Shown here piece by piece: positions 43,644-53,434 of a stretch of DNA of 64,000 bases. The translations under genes were made by a program, and so were the position numbers. Under the pieces are notes generated by a model that was not told where the DNA came from, searched no databases, and worked only from the letters and a program-made list of their open reading frames with translations. The stretch comes from Lunatimonas salinarum (lineage in GTDB: Bacteria; Bacteroidota; Bacteroidia; Cytophagales; Cyclobacteriaceae): positions 62,001-126,000 of the forward strand of contig NZ_JACVCV010000006.1 in NCBI RefSeq assembly GCF_017811155.1, written 5' to 3'. The stretch's first letter is position 1. The number at the start of each line of letters is the position of its first letter.

Positions 43644-45472
43644 GTAGTACAGTAAGCGCCGTGATGACGAAGAAAAAGGTAAACGATTTTGTCATCCGTT
43701 TTGCCAATGTGAATGGAACAGGTTCTGCCAGCGCAAACTTCCTCTTTGCCAAGGCCATCTTTCGAATGGGTATTCCCGTCACACCGAAAAACATCTTTCC
43801 ATCCAATATACAGGGTCTTCCGACTTGGTATGAGGTGCGGGTTAGCGAAAAAGGCTACCTGGGCAGACGGGAGGGCGTGGATTTGATGGTGGCAGTAAAC
43901 GCCCAAAGTTTACGACAGGACATAGCAAGCGTTAGGTCTGGTGGATACCTGATCTACGATAGCACCAAAAAAATGCATCAGGACTTCATCCGCCCGGATA
44001 TCCATTATTTGGGGATACCGATGATGGAGATGTGCAATACCCATTTTTCCGACCCTCGTCAGCGGCAACTGTTCAAAAACATCATCTACGTCGGCGCACT
44101 TTCCGTGTTGCTGAATATCGAGTTTGAGGTGTTGGAGGGGCTGCTGGCAGAGCAATTTGCAGGCAAGGAAAAGCTGATAGCACCCAATGTAAAGGCATTG
44201 AAATTAGGCGTAAACTACGTGATGGAGCAGTTTGCGTACCCCTTGGATTTTCATTTGGAGCGAAGGAAACTGGTTGGCAACCGTATACTGGTGGATGGCA
44301 ACACGGCCTGCGGATTGGGAGCGGTTTACGGGGGTGCCACGGTGGTGGCCTGGTACCCGATTACCCCTTCCACGTCTGTGGCTGAGGCATTCGAAAAATA
44401 TGCCTCCAAGCTTCGTGTAGATCAAGAAACAGGAAAGAAGAAATATGCCATTGTGCAGGCAGAAGACGAACTTGCTGCTATTGGAATGGTGATCGGGGCC
44501 AATTGGAATGGAGCACGCTCCTTTACAGCAACCAGCGGTCCGGGTGTTTCCCTGATGAACGAGTTTATCGGCCTATCCTATTTTGCCGAGATTCCGGCGG
44601 TGCTTATCGACGTGCAGCGTGCAGGGCCGAGTACCGGTATGCCCACTCGAACCCAGCAGTCGGATGTGTTGCTGGCTGCCTATGCTTCCCATGGTGACAC
44701 AAAGCACGTACTTTTGTTCCCCTCTACCCCCAAAGAATGCTTCGACATGACGGCCGAAAGTTTTGAGTTGGCCGAGTACCTTCAGACGCTGGTGGTGTTG
44801 ATGACCGACCTGGATTTGGGAATGAATGATCACATGAGCGAGCCCTTCACTTGGGATGATACCAAAGCGTATAACCGGGGGAAGGTGCTTTCTGAACAGG
44901 AGTTGGAGAACATGGGTAGGTTTGGACGCTATTTGGATGTAGATGGAGATGGCATACCCTATCGAACCATTCCCGGTACCCACCCTACTAAGGGTGGCTT
45001 TACCACCAGGGGTACGTCGCGGGATGAATATGCGGTCTACACAGAGGATAACAAGGCCTATCAACGAAACATGGAACGCCTGCTCCTGAAATGGGAGACG
45101 GCCAGAGACCTGGTGCCTGCTCCTGAGGTGTACCAAGATGGCAGAAATAGTGAGTACGGCCTGTTGTTTTATGGTACTTCCACCTACTCTTCTGAGGAGG
45201 CCAGGGACCTGTTGGCAGAGGAAGGGATTGACCTGGACGCGATACGCATAAAAGCCTTTCCGTTTAATCAATCCGTCGGGGAATTTATCGCCTCCCACAA
45301 ACAGGTGTTTGTCGTAGAGCAAAACCGCGATGCGCAACTGCGATCGCTGCTGATGCTGGACCTGGGGATAGCTCCCGAGAAGCTGGTTCCTGTCCTAAAT
45401 TTTGACGGAATGCCCATTACCGCTGATTTTATAGCAAAGACGATTACCGCCCATATTAACCCAGCCCCATAA
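43640..45472 (+). CDS. 2-oxoacid:ferredoxin oxidoreductase, fused gamma-alpha subunit
   Basis: 610 residues from the ATG at 43640, which overlaps the preceding stop as ATGA; the longer frame to 43547 is the shadow of the ferredoxin domain. The N-terminal third is the gamma domain (NGTGSASANFLFAKAIFRMG, IQGLPTWYEVRVSEKGYLG); the rest is the alpha domain with GATVVAWYPITPSTSVAEAF, QAEDELAAIGMVIGANWNG, TSGPGVSLMNEFIGL and MPTRTQQSD. With the beta subunit downstream it oxidises a 2-oxoacid plus CoA to acyl-CoA and CO2, reducing ferredoxin, or works in reverse. 2-Oxoglutarate is the commonest substrate for this fused type (KorA-like). Confidence 0.92.
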   Translation: MSSTVSAVMTKKKVNDFVIRFANVNGTGSASANFLFAKAIFRMGIPVTPKNIFPSNIQGLPTWYEVRVSEKGYLGRREGVDLMVAVNAQSLRQDIASVRSGGYLIYDSTKKMHQDFIRPDIHYLGIPMMEMCNTHFSDPRQRQLFKNIIYVGALSVLLNIEFEVLEGLLAEQFAGKEKLIAPNVKALKLGVNYVMEQFAYPLDFHLERRKLVGNRILVDGNTACGLGAVYGGATVVAWYPITPSTSVAEAFEKYASKLRVDQETGKKKYAIVQAEDELAAIGMVIGANWNGARSFTATSGPGVSLMNEFIGLSYFAEIPAVLIDVQRAGPSTGMPTRTQQSDVLLAAYASHGDTKHVLLFPSTPKECFDMTAESFELAEYLQTLVVLMTDLDLGMNDHMSEPFTWDDTKAYNRGKVLSEQELENMGRFGRYLDVDGDGIPYRTIPGTHPTKGGFTTRGTSRDEYAVYTEDNKAYQRNMERLLLKWETARDLVPAPEVYQDGRNSEYGLLFYGTSTYSSEEARDLLAEEGIDLDAIRIKAFPFNQSVGEFIASHKQVFVVEQNRDAQLRSLLMLDLGIAPEKLVPVLNFDGMPITADFIAKTITAHINPAP

Positions 45473-45476
45473 GCTT

Positions 45477-46529
45477 ATGACATTTGTAAAACCGATATTC
45501 AGGCATCCCAAGCTGCCCAAAAACGATATAGGATATACCTTGAAGGAATACGAGGGTGCCATTTCCAACCTTTGCGCAGGTTGCGGTCACGACAGTATCA
45601 GTGCCGCCATCGTGCAGGCCTGTTTTGACCTTTCCATAGAGCCCCATAAGGTTGCCAAGATTTCCGGAATCGGGTGCTCCTCTAAAACACCTGCTTTCTT
45701 TCTGGGCAATTCCCACGGATTCAATTCCGTTCATGGCCGTATGCCTTCCGTTGCCACGGGGGCCAATCTGGCCAACAAGGACCTGGTCTATTTTGGGGTT
45801 TCCGGAGATGGCGATACCGCCTCCATCGGGATGGGACAATTTGTACATGCCATCCGCCGCAATTTAAATATGGTGTATCTGGTTATGAACAATGGATGTT
45901 ACGGCCTCACCAAAGGGCAGGACTCAGCAACGGCAGATTTGGGATCAAAAAACAAGTCCGGATCCATCAATCCGTTCCAGCCGGTTGACTTGGCCAGCCT
46001 TGCGGTTGAGCTAGGTGCTACCTTTGTGGCTCAAAGCTTCAGCGGCGATAAGGGACAATTGGTGCCCCTGATCAAGGCGGCTATCCACCACAAAGGATTT
46101 GCCTTTATCAATGTCATTTCGCCCTGCGTGACATTTAACAACAACGTGGGTTCCACCAAGTCCTATGACTTTGTCCGCGACCACATCGAAGCTACCGGCA
46201 AATTGGATATTGTGCCGCGTCAATCGGAAATCAACGTGGACTACGAGGCGGGTACATCCAAACGGGTGACCATGCATGATGGTTCTGTGATCCAATTGGA
46301 AAAGGTGGCTACGGATTGGGATCCACAGGATAGGGTGTCTGCCATGCAGGCTATCCAACGGGCGAGGATAAATGAGCAGATCATTACTGGATTGCTATAC
46401 CTTCAAACCCAATACGGTGACTTGCACGATATTCTGCATACCGTCGACAAGCCCCTGAATCAATTGGACACCGCTGAGCTGAATCCTGGAGCTCCAGCCT
46501 TGGAAAAGATCAATGCGAGTTTCTCCTGA
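45477..46529 (+). CDS. 2-oxoacid:ferredoxin oxidoreductase, beta subunit (TPP-binding)
   Basis: 350 residues, starting 4 bp after the alpha-subunit stop. The cluster and TPP-binding motifs are visible: CAGCGHDSISAAIVQ, GIGCSSKTP, GVSGDGDTASIGMGQFVHAIRR with the Mg-binding GDGD, and VMNNGCYGLTKGQ. NVISPCVTFNN near residue 215 fits the fourth Cys of the [4Fe-4S] site. It is the last gene of the operon, ahead of a terminator hairpin shared with the convergent DUF5686 gene. Confidence 0.92.
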   Translation: MTFVKPIFRHPKLPKNDIGYTLKEYEGAISNLCAGCGHDSISAAIVQACFDLSIEPHKVAKISGIGCSSKTPAFFLGNSHGFNSVHGRMPSVATGANLANKDLVYFGVSGDGDTASIGMGQFVHAIRRNLNMVYLVMNNGCYGLTKGQDSATADLGSKNKSGSINPFQPVDLASLAVELGATFVAQSFSGDKGQLVPLIKAAIHHKGFAFINVISPCVTFNNNVGSTKSYDFVRDHIEATGKLDIVPRQSEINVDYEAGTSKRVTMHDGSVIQLEKVATDWDPQDRVSAMQAIQRARINEQIITGLLYLQTQYGDLHDILHTVDKPLNQLDTAELNPGAPALEKINASFS

Positions 46530-46566
46530 CAAATCGAATAGGTTTGTTGATAAGCGCCTTTTTACA

Positions 46567-46607
46567 AATCCTTCAGCCTACCCCATATGGGTTGAAGGAT
46601 TTTCTTT
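46567..46607. terminator. Bidirectional terminator between convergent operons
   Basis: AATCCTTCAGCC (46567-46578) pairs with GGTTGAAGGATT (46590-46601) with one G-U pair, followed by TTCTTTT on the plus strand. It lies 38 bp past the beta-subunit stop and 7 bp past the end of the minus-strand DUF5686 gene, serving both. Confidence 0.8.
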
Positions 46608-49259
46608 TCATTCATTCATGCTGATGTTGATGAAACTGGCAATGCCAAACTGTATCCCGCCCCGTAGCGCGTTTCGGTTTTCAAATCCCACGCCGGTTTC
46701 CACCCGGAATATGCGAAACAGGTTATCCAGCGAATACCCCAATTCCCAGTAGTGCGGAGAGTTCGCAGTTTTTAGGTAGTTGAAAAAAACGTTTTCCCGC
46801 AGGCCAGAATACCGTAGCATGGGAAGCTGGGTGAAGAGGAACTTCCGGAATTGGTAGTGCACAATACCACTTGTGTAGTGACTCTTGGTGCTGTATAGGT
46901 AGTAATCCATAAACCGATAATTGGAGGTAACGCCCATGTTGGCAAAGAGCGTACGATTTCCTCCAAAGTGCTTGTAATCTGCAAAAAACACATTTTCCTC
47001 CTGGATAAAAGTTCCCACCGTCAAGTTAAAATGTAGCTTTCCACTCACTCCGAGATCGATTCCGTGTTCGATGTTCGCTTCTACCCAGTCGAAGGATGCA
47101 GCGGTAAGCCGATCCCCCCTTGGAAAAGCCTTGGTATAGGAAAAGTTGACGAGGGGAGCGGATCCGTATAGCGGATATTTGCGTCCATTTCGGATGCGGT
47201 ATTTCAGTCCCGGTCGCCATTCTACGCTGTTTTGCCACAACAGTGCACGGTGTCTGTCAAAGGCCCCAGCTGTGGCTTCGATGTTTTCAGGTCGGTTGTC
47301 GCTGAAGGTCCGTCTGGTATCGCTGTGCCAACTGTAGTCTGACTGGTTTTCCAGCGGCCTACGCTCCGCATAGGTGAACCGAGACCTGTATGTGATGCCA
47401 TCATGTACTCTATGGAAAAAATAAGCTTCGACAAAGTCCTGTGCGTAAAGTTTCATATAGTTCTGCCGTAAAAGTAAGGAATATGCCATGTTCACGTACT
47501 CGGAAATAGGGTTATCCCGGTTGAATTGAAACACATAGGAGCCACCGGTGATCCCAAATGTCATCCCCTTTCGTCCCAGCGTGATCGCTCTACGCACGTC
47601 CAACGTACCGTATAGCTGTTCACTGCCAAACCCGTATCGAATTTCAGGGCGGAAATTCCAAGACGTTCGATGGACCGTAGCGGAGTCGGCCATTTTTTCT
47701 GATTTTTCCAATCGGTAGAACCCCGCCAAGCCTACCTTAAATCCTTCTACGGTGTTGAAGGAAAACCGGGAGATATTGGAATGAAAGCCGGCGGAACGCC
47801 CATTGCCGAAATGGTAGCGTCCACCCGTTAGAATGTCAAAAGGAGTGAAGTTCCGTTTGGCTTTGGCCGAAACCGAGTCTTCTTTGGCCAGCTTGGCGGT
47901 CTCGATCATTGCCAGGCTATCATCCCTTCGGTAACCCCTAATTTCGGCTTCAGTAAGTTTTACCGGGCGGATGCTGTCCCAGTAGGTCAGGCTTCGTTTG
48001 GAGGCAAGCGAGTCAACGGAATAATGCCGTTCAACCGCCACTTCGGGGTTTTTCTGCTCCTTTAAACTTTCTTTTTCGTACGCGTTAACCAGTTTTCGAA
48101 ATTCCTTTCCGGTCATCTTATCTGCTTCGGCGAGTTGATCCAAGGCAGACGCTTTCCTATCCAGCTTTTGGATGTCATCGGGTACATGATCGACCTTTTC
48201 ATCGATAAGGGTGGGGTCAGTAGCCAGATCCGGATTGAGGGTTACTTCATAATCATTTGTTGAAGCCAGGTAGTGATACTCTCCGGCAAACCCAAAGAAC
48301 TTGCCGGAAAAGCGGTAGGTGTGCGTCGCGGGCATCCACACGTTTTCGGCCACAGGCCTATAAAGCTGCTTCACGTCAATCTGGAATCCCAGCAGAGAGG
48401 TACGAAGGTCCACGCTGTGGATAGTCCAAAGGTCTTCTATAATGTGGATGTATCCCTCAAAAACCCGCTCGCCACGGGACCTCGGTGTGACCTGGATACG
48501 ATTAATAACCAAGCCCTCCTCCAAATACGATCCTTCGTATCGAAATCGGTAATAGGCAAAAGCCGCAGGCGCTAAAGGGGAGATGGCCTCGTTGATCTTA
48601 GGTTGGTAAAAGCTTGCTCCGATATAGGGTGCAGGCGAGGTTTGGTTGCTTTCTCCCTGAGATCGTACGCTGATCACCGTTTCCTCCACGTAGTTTGGTT
48701 GGCGAAAGGTCAGCCGCGATACGGACTCACTGGTATAGGCTTCGTTTGCCTTGATGCCGTCTTTCTCCATTTCTTTTCTGAGCAGGAAGGGAATGTTAGT
48801 CAGTTGTCCGGTGCCTTTGATATAGGCATTGAATGTGTACTCCTGTACCTGCAAGCGGTGAAACTTGGCTTTGGCGATGGCTTTGCGCATAATGGTGAGC
48901 GCCGGATCTTCCTGTTTATTACTGACCACCACTTCTCGAAGCGCATAGGTTTGTTCCGCTAGAGAAAAATCGACGGTTGCCCAGCCCGAAGAAGGAACTT
49001 CTACAGTTTTTACCTCTGTGGCATACCCGAGAAACTGCGCCACGATGTCGTAACGTCCCGGTGCGAGCCGGATTTCATAGATGCCGAGTTCATTTGCGGG
49101 TGCCCCCTCCCCGGTATTTCGTATCAGTAGCGAGGCAAAGGGTAGGGGCGACCCTTGCTCGGAAAGTACACTGCCCCGAATACCCTGGGCCTGTAGGTAG
49201 TGGGTACCGCATGGCCAAAGCCAAAAAAATACTAAAGCAACGAAAATACTTGTTCGCAT
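46608..49259 (-). CDS. DUF5686 outer-membrane protein with carboxypeptidase-regulatory-like domain
   Basis: About 883 residues from the ATG at 49259, chosen because it begins a hydrophobic signal (MRTSIFVALVFFWLW, cleavage near LQAQ); an upstream ATG at 49316 is less likely. The N-terminal domain GIRGSVLSEQGSPLPFASLLI is a carboxypeptidase-D regulatory-like domain (about 26-110). DUF5686 follows: ALREVVVSNKQEDPALTIMRKAI, EYTFNAYIKGTGQL, and a large barrel-like C-terminal half. The family is common in Bacteroidota, outer-membrane associated and without a set function. It is monocistronic. Confidence 0.87.
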   Translation of the reverse strand: MRTSIFVALVFFWLWPCGTHYLQAQGIRGSVLSEQGSPLPFASLLIRNTGEGAPANELGIYEIRLAPGRYDIVAQFLGYATEVKTVEVPSSGWATVDFSLAEQTYALREVVVSNKQEDPALTIMRKAIAKAKFHRLQVQEYTFNAYIKGTGQLTNIPFLLRKEMEKDGIKANEAYTSESVSRLTFRQPNYVEETVISVRSQGESNQTSPAPYIGASFYQPKINEAISPLAPAAFAYYRFRYEGSYLEEGLVINRIQVTPRSRGERVFEGYIHIIEDLWTIHSVDLRTSLLGFQIDVKQLYRPVAENVWMPATHTYRFSGKFFGFAGEYHYLASTNDYEVTLNPDLATDPTLIDEKVDHVPDDIQKLDRKASALDQLAEADKMTGKEFRKLVNAYEKESLKEQKNPEVAVERHYSVDSLASKRSLTYWDSIRPVKLTEAEIRGYRRDDSLAMIETAKLAKEDSVSAKAKRNFTPFDILTGGRYHFGNGRSAGFHSNISRFSFNTVEGFKVGLAGFYRLEKSEKMADSATVHRTSWNFRPEIRYGFGSEQLYGTLDVRRAITLGRKGMTFGITGGSYVFQFNRDNPISEYVNMAYSLLLRQNYMKLYAQDFVEAYFFHRVHDGITYRSRFTYAERRPLENQSDYSWHSDTRRTFSDNRPENIEATAGAFDRHRALLWQNSVEWRPGLKYRIRNGRKYPLYGSAPLVNFSYTKAFPRGDRLTAASFDWVEANIEHGIDLGVSGKLHFNLTVGTFIQEENVFFADYKHFGGNRTLFANMGVTSNYRFMDYYLYSTKSHYTSGIVHYQFRKFLFTQLPMLRYSGLRENVFFNYLKTANSPHYWELGYSLDNLFRIFRVETGVGFENRNALRGGIQFGIASFINISMNE

Positions 49260-49547
49260 GAAATCGTAGAAAAGGTTATTCCCTAGTACGCATTTTGGGA
49301 GTGAAAGGATTTTCAATCAGTAGGAATCCTGCATTGCTGGCTAAAATTATTGTTTAACGAAATAACCTAAATGAATAAACAAATAATATTTTTTTTTCGG
49401 TTAAAACATACATCAACAGGTCTAATATCGGGTCTAACGTTTGAATTTTGTTAAATAAATAAAAATTTGTGTTTTTGTATTTTTTTTAAATCAAACAATT
49501 GATTTTATCAGGTGTTAAAGGTGTTGTAACTATCCAAATATAATATC
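49260..49547. other. AT-rich divergent intergenic region
   Basis: About 290 bp between the DUF5686 gene and the fasciclin gene, very AT-rich. AAATCAA and TTGATTT form a 7-bp inverted repeat at about 49488-49505. TTG followed by AT-rich sequence and TTTG near 49440-49472 could be a promoter for the fasciclin gene, but the spacing is not ideal. No gene is seen. Confidence 0.35.
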
Positions 49548-50054
49548 ATGATAAAATTACTGAGTACATTTGTAGTGGCCCTGTTTACAAGCGTAACATT
49601 GATGGCCAATGACGGCATTGACAAGCCCGTAAAAGAAAAAGCAGAAATGGACATCGTTGACTTGGCAGCAAGTACGGATTTCCTATCTACCCTTGTAGCC
49701 GCTGTGAAGGCGGGGGATTTGGTAGATGTGTTGAAAGGCGATGGGCCATTTACCGTGTTTGCACCAACCAACGAAGCATTTGCGAAACTTCCTGCCGGAA
49801 CCGTGGAGTCGTTGTTAAAGCCTGAAAACAAGGATAAGCTGATCGCTGTTTTGACTTACCATGTGGTTCCAGGTATCGTGAAGTCAACAGACCTGAAGGA
49901 TGGACAAAAAGCAAAAACCGTACAAGGCCAGGAAGTAACCGTTTCCCTTAAGGGCGGAAAAGCCATGATCGATAATGCAACGGTCACTGCCGCAGATATC
50001 GAAGCAACAAACGGCATTGTGCATGTAATTGATTCGGTCATATTGCCGAAGTAA
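49548..50054 (+). CDS. Fasciclin-domain secreted protein
   Basis: 168 residues with a signal peptide ending TLMAND. One FAS1 domain fills the mature part: [22 protein letters not shown], the H1 motif [30 protein letters not shown] with the conserved YHVV, and the closing [16 protein letters not shown]1 proteins act in adhesion or matrix. The gene is monocistronic with a terminator 25 bp after its stop. Confidence 0.93.
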   Translation: MIKLLSTFVVALFTSVTLMANDGIDKPVKEKAEMDIVDLAASTDFLSTLVAAVKAGDLVDVLKGDGPFTVFAPTNEAFAKLPAGTVESLLKPENKDKLIAVLTYHVVPGIVKSTDLKDGQKAKTVQGQEVTVSLKGGKAMIDNATVTAADIEATNGIVHVIDSVILPK

Positions 50055-50078
50055 TTAGGGAATGTAAAAAATTCGAAA

Positions 50079-50116
50079 GTCCTCACCCTATCCTAATAGT
50101 GGTGAGGGCTTTTTTG
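50079..50116 (+). terminator. Intrinsic terminator after the fasciclin gene
   Basis: CCTCACC (50081-50087) and GGTGAGG (50101-50107) pair around a 13-nt loop, followed by GCTTTTTT. The stop codon of the convergent comB-like gene (50093-50095) lies in the loop, so its last codons form part of the hairpin. Confidence 0.8.
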
Positions 50117-50812
50117 TGCGCTAATTTCTTCACCTACCTGTTTGCAAACCAAATTGTATTTGTCCAAAGTAAGACAAAAGTCAATATCTGCTTCAATATT
50201 GTAATTCTGAAGTCGTTTGGCGTGGGATGCTTTCTTGAGAAATCCCGACAGGTCATCCTGTACATGTTGGTACAGTGTTTCCATGGCGAGCGTACCGTCG
50301 CAATCATAGGAAAACTGGAGCAAGGATGCCAATGCACCTGCGTACAATGAGTCCTCGAGGTTAAATTTCCCTTTCCAGCCGGCACAAAGTATCAAGACAG
50401 GCTTATTAATTTCAAGTAGGTAGGTGGCAGTGGCGTTTAGGTTTAAAAATGCCCCGATCAGGATCTCGTCGGCATGGCCCTTGGAACGCTCTATGGCTAC
50501 GGTCCCATTGGTCGTGGTCATGGCGACACGTCGACCTGCGTAGGTGTTATGAAGGTAGCTCAATGGTGAATTTCCCAATTCGAATCCTTCCGCTTTATGT
50601 CCGTTGCGCTCACCTGCAGTTACGTAGCCTTTTTCCTGCAATGAGCGGCAGGATTCCAGGTCTTCGACCGGACGGATACTGATCACCCCATTTGCCAAGG
50701 CAGTGACCATGGTGGAGGTCGCTCTGAAAATATCAACGACGACCACCGCTTTTCCGCGGAGGTCGTGCAGGTGTATCAGTTCGGGACTGAAACAGATTTC
50801 CAATGAATTCAT
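50093..50812 (-). CDS. comB: 2-phosphosulfolactate phosphatase (ComB family)
   Basis: 239 residues. Family marks are VVVVDIFRATSTMVTALANG near the N-terminus, AGERNGHKAEGFELGNSP, VAMTTTNGTVAIERSK, LILCAGWKGKFNLEDSLYAGAL and a closing Asp-rich helix. ComB removes phosphate from 2-phosphosulfolactate in coenzyme M synthesis of archaea; bacterial members probably act on sulfolactate-type or other substrates, so the biological role here is inferred only. It follows gcvT by 17 bp on the minus strand and its 3' end lies inside the fasciclin terminator. Confidence 0.88.
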   Translation of the reverse strand: MNSLEICFSPELIHLHDLRGKAVVVVDIFRATSTMVTALANGVISIRPVEDLESCRSLQEKGYVTAGERNGHKAEGFELGNSPLSYLHNTYAGRRVAMTTTNGTVAIERSKGHADEILIGAFLNLNATATYLLEINKPVLILCAGWKGKFNLEDSLYAGALASLLQFSYDCDGTLAMETLYQHVQDDLSGFLKKASHAKRLQNYNIEADIDFCLTLDKYNLVCKQVGEEISAQKSPHHY

Positions 50813-50829
50813 CTTTGTAAAGGACGTAT

Positions 50830-51924
50830 TTATTGCGCCAAAAGGGGCAGTTTTTGAATAGTGGCTTGGATGGTCTTGTTCCGGATGCCGATGGCTACTT
50901 GGGTGCCCGGTTTGGCGTAGGAGGTTTCCACATAGCCCAACCCTATGCCGATACCCATGCTTGGGGATTGGGTTCCGGAGGTTACCTCTCCGATCACGCC
51001 GCCCTCGGCGTTTAGAATGGGATAGTGGGAACGAGGAATGCCTTTTTCCCCTAACTTGAATCCTACTAACTTTCTGCTCACACCGGATTCCTTTTGCTTT
51101 TTCAGTTGCTCGGCGTTGATAAAATCCTTAGTGAATTTGGTAATCCAGCCCAGCCCGGCTTCTATGGGGGAAGTTTCATCGGTGATGTCGTTTCCATACA
51201 GACAGTATCCCATTTCTAGGCGTAGGGTATCCCTGGCTCCCAAGCCAATAGGCTTGATTCCTACGCCTTCGCCGGCAGCAAAGACGGCATTCCAGACGTC
51301 CAATGCATCCTGATTTTTCACGTACAGTTCGAATCCACCCGCTCCGGTATATCCAGTGGCAGAAATGATGACGTCGTTTTTTCCAGCGAGGGTGCCTACA
51401 GCGAAATGGTAAAAGGGAATAGCGTTTAGATCCACATCGGTAAGTGGCTGCAGGACTTCTTTTGCCAGTGGTCCCTGCACGGCAAATAGGGAGATTTGGT
51501 CAGATATGTTTTCCAACTCGGCTCCCATACTATTGTGCTGATTGATCCAAGCCCAATCCTTTTCGATGTTGGAGGCGTTCACGACAAGCATGTAAGCCTC
51601 TTCGTCCATTTTGTAGACCAGCAGGTCATCCACGATCCCCCCTGTTTCATTGGGGAAGCAAGAATACTGGGCTTGGCCTATTCGTAGCGTAGCGGCGTCG
51701 TTGGAGGTCACTAGCTGAATAAGCGCGAGGGCTTGGGGGCCTGTGACCAAAAATTCTCCCATGTGGGATACATCAAACACGCCCACTTTCTCCCTGACCA
51801 TCTTGTGTTCCTCGATATCAGAGGTGTACCGCACAGGCATATCAAAGCCTGCAAATGGAACCATTTTAGCTCCTAGCGCGCAGTGGACACCATGGAGCGT
51901 GATTTTTTTTGTTTCTTCTGGCAT
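50830..51924 (-). CDS. gcvT: Aminomethyltransferase (glycine cleavage system T protein)
   Basis: 364 residues from the ATG at 51924 (a longer frame reaches 51981). GcvT transfers the methylene group from the H-protein-bound intermediate to tetrahydrofolate and releases ammonia. Visible marks are [37 protein letters not shown] (with the conserved Asp and His), [56 protein letters not shown] and [21 protein letters not shown]. Other gcv genes are not in the window. comB follows after 17 bp, so the two are likely cotranscribed. Confidence 0.95.
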   Translation of the reverse strand: MPEETKKITLHGVHCALGAKMVPFAGFDMPVRYTSDIEEHKMVREKVGVFDVSHMGEFLVTGPQALALIQLVTSNDAATLRIGQAQYSCFPNETGGIVDDLLVYKMDEEAYMLVVNASNIEKDWAWINQHNSMGAELENISDQISLFAVQGPLAKEVLQPLTDVDLNAIPFYHFAVGTLAGKNDVIISATGYTGAGGFELYVKNQDALDVWNAVFAAGEGVGIKPIGLGARDTLRLEMGYCLYGNDITDETSPIEAGLGWITKFTKDFINAEQLKKQKESGVSRKLVGFKLGEKGIPRSHYPILNAEGGVIGEVTSGTQSPSMGIGIGLGYVETSYAKPGTQVAIGIRNKTIQATIQKLPLLAQ

Positions 51925-51982
51925 GTGGATAGGGTGGTTTTTTTTAACGTGTTGTAAATGGGCGAGGGTGTTGGCATGCAAG

Positions 51983-52026
51983 AAAAAAGGCCAGAATGCC
52001 TAAAAAATGGCAAATAGTCTGGCCTT
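51983..52026 (-). terminator. Intrinsic terminator of the IscA-type gene
   Basis: AGGCCAGA (51988-51995) and TCTGGCCT (52018-52025) pair perfectly; on the minus strand the distal arm is followed by a T-run (six T). It separates the IscA-type transcript from gcvT. Confidence 0.8.
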
Positions 52027-52081
52027 CAATATATATGTGCCGGATTCCGCCGCGAATTCGTAAGCGAAGTGCGCCGATGTG

Positions 52082-52408
52082 TCAAACGGAAAAACTCTCG
52101 CCACAGCCACAGGTTCGGCTGGCGTTGGGGTTTACGAATTGAAATCCTTTTCCGTTCAAGCCATCTGAAAATTCCAAGGTAGTGCCTGCCAAATAAAGGA
52201 GGCTTTTCCTGTCAACGATGATCTTAACGCCTTTATCCTCAAATACCTGATCGGTGTCGGTAAGCTGACTGTCAAAACCCAAATCATACATCAGCCCTGA
52301 ACAGCCACCACCTTTCACAGACACTCGGATATTGTCTTGGTCGGCTCGGTTCTCGATTTGCTTTAATTCCAAGATACGCTCTTTCGCTTTTTCTGAAACG
52401 GTAATCAT
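52082..52408 (-). CDS. IscA/SufA/ErpA-type iron-sulfur carrier protein
   Basis: 108 residues, the standard A-type carrier length. The three invariant Cys are present: Cys36 in KGGGCSGLMYDLGF, and Cys100 and Cys102 in ASRTCGCGESFSV at the C-terminus. FEDKGVKIIVDRKSLLYLAGTTLEF is the typical core. It delivers Fe-S clusters to apoproteins in the cytosol. No suf or isc partner is nearby, so which A-type protein it is cannot be settled. It is monocistronic with its own terminator. Confidence 0.93.
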   Translation of the reverse strand: MITVSEKAKERILELKQIENRADQDNIRVSVKGGGCSGLMYDLGFDSQLTDTDQVFEDKGVKIIVDRKSLLYLAGTTLEFSDGLNGKGFQFVNPNASRTCGCGESFSV

Positions 52409-52562
52409 AGATGAGTTGATTGGTTATGTAACACAAAGTTAACGGTTACGCTCTTTTTTAACCGAAATACTGGTTGAAAAATTCATTTCATTCAACTGGA
52501 ATCGGTATTTTTTTCTGGATAGACCTTCCTGAGTGGGTAGGGAGGTTTACCAACGCTTATAG

Positions 52563-52818
52563 CGTATTTTTTGGCTGACACAGCATTTTCCGGATTTGGA
52601 AATTGATTGGCTTGAAACCTTTGAGGATTTGAAAGAAGCATTGATCCTATATGAGCAGATCGACGAGGTGCTTTCTTTTGTAGCATGGTATAACCAAAAA
52701 TACCCCCAAAGATTACAGCGAAGGATATGGATTCATTGAAAAGGATTTATGCGACTATTTTTTCTTCAAGAAAGATCTAAATAGATTGCAGGAAAGTACT
52801 TCTTCTGTGGTCAATGAT
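52563..52818 (+). pseudogene. Frameshifted, 5'-truncated relic of an unknown gene
   Basis: One frame reads FWLTQHFPDLEIDWLETF and on through EALILYEQIDEVLSFVAWYN to QKYP, then goes out of frame at a run of five C (52703-52707) and stops at 52737. The adjacent frame continues sensibly as KDYSEGYGFIEKDLCDYFFF and KKDLNRLQES before a stop at 52816. Deleting one C joins the two. Upstream the frame is closed by a TAG and no start is evident. I do not recognise the family. It lies in the 600-bp gap between the IscA-type gene and mce. Confidence 0.5.
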
Positions 52819-52987
52819 CAGGTGAAACTCATTTTCTCCCCCTTTTAGACCGAAAATCCAAAACTCCTATGAAACAACGCCATTTGGGTGTAAAGTTAAA
52901 CACGGTAATTCCAAAATCAGCTTTTGCAATGCTAAGTTAAACCTCTGGTTCCGTTTTAGGGGAGTATTAAAACAATGAATAATCCTT

Positions 52988-52995
52988 TACCTTTA
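52988..52995 (+). promoter_or_regulatory. Candidate -7 element upstream of mce-thiL
   Basis: TACCTTTA differs from TAnnTTTG only in the last base and lies 22 bp before the mce start codon. No TTG is found at the right distance upstream. Confidence 0.3.
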
Positions 52996-53017
52996 AGCAT
53001 CATAACGTTCCCGACAC

Positions 53018-53434
53018 ATGAAAATTGAACATATCGGTATCGCCGTAAAGGACCTCGAGACCTCCAATGCACTATTTGAGAAGTTGCTCGGGGAAGGGCC
53101 CTACAAGCAGGAAACCGTGGAGGCTGAGGGGGTGATCACCTCGTTCTTTCGAGTGGGAGAGAGCAAGGTAGAACTGCTTCAGGCTACCCACGAAGGTAGT
53201 CCGATCGCCAAGTTTCTACAGCGGGGCAAGGAAGGCATGCACCACATAGCCTTTGCAGTGGAGGACATTTATACGGAAATGGAGCGCCTGCGCGGAGAAG
53301 GCTTTACCTTACTTTCAGAGAAGCCCAAAATGGGTGCCGATAATAAATTAGTTGTATTTTTGCACCCAGCCAGTGCCAACGGCGTGCTGGTGGAGCTATG
53401 TCAAGAGATAAAATCGAGCGAAGAAGATGTCTAA
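53018..53434 (+). CDS. mce: Methylmalonyl-CoA epimerase
   Basis: 138 residues of the vicinal-oxygen-chelate fold. It epimerises (S)- and (R)-methylmalonyl-CoA in the propionate/succinate route. Metal ligands are visible: His in EHIGIAVKDLE at the start, His in GMHHIAFAVEDI (about 76), and Glu in GVLVELCQ near the end; KVELLQATHEGSPIAKFL is also typical. The gene overlaps thiL by 8 bp, so expression is coupled although the pathways are unrelated. Confidence 0.92.
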   Translation: MKIEHIGIAVKDLETSNALFEKLLGEGPYKQETVEAEGVITSFFRVGESKVELLQATHEGSPIAKFLQRGKEGMHHIAFAVEDIYTEMERLRGEGFTLLSEKPKMGADNKLVVFLHPASANGVLVELCQEIKSSEEDV

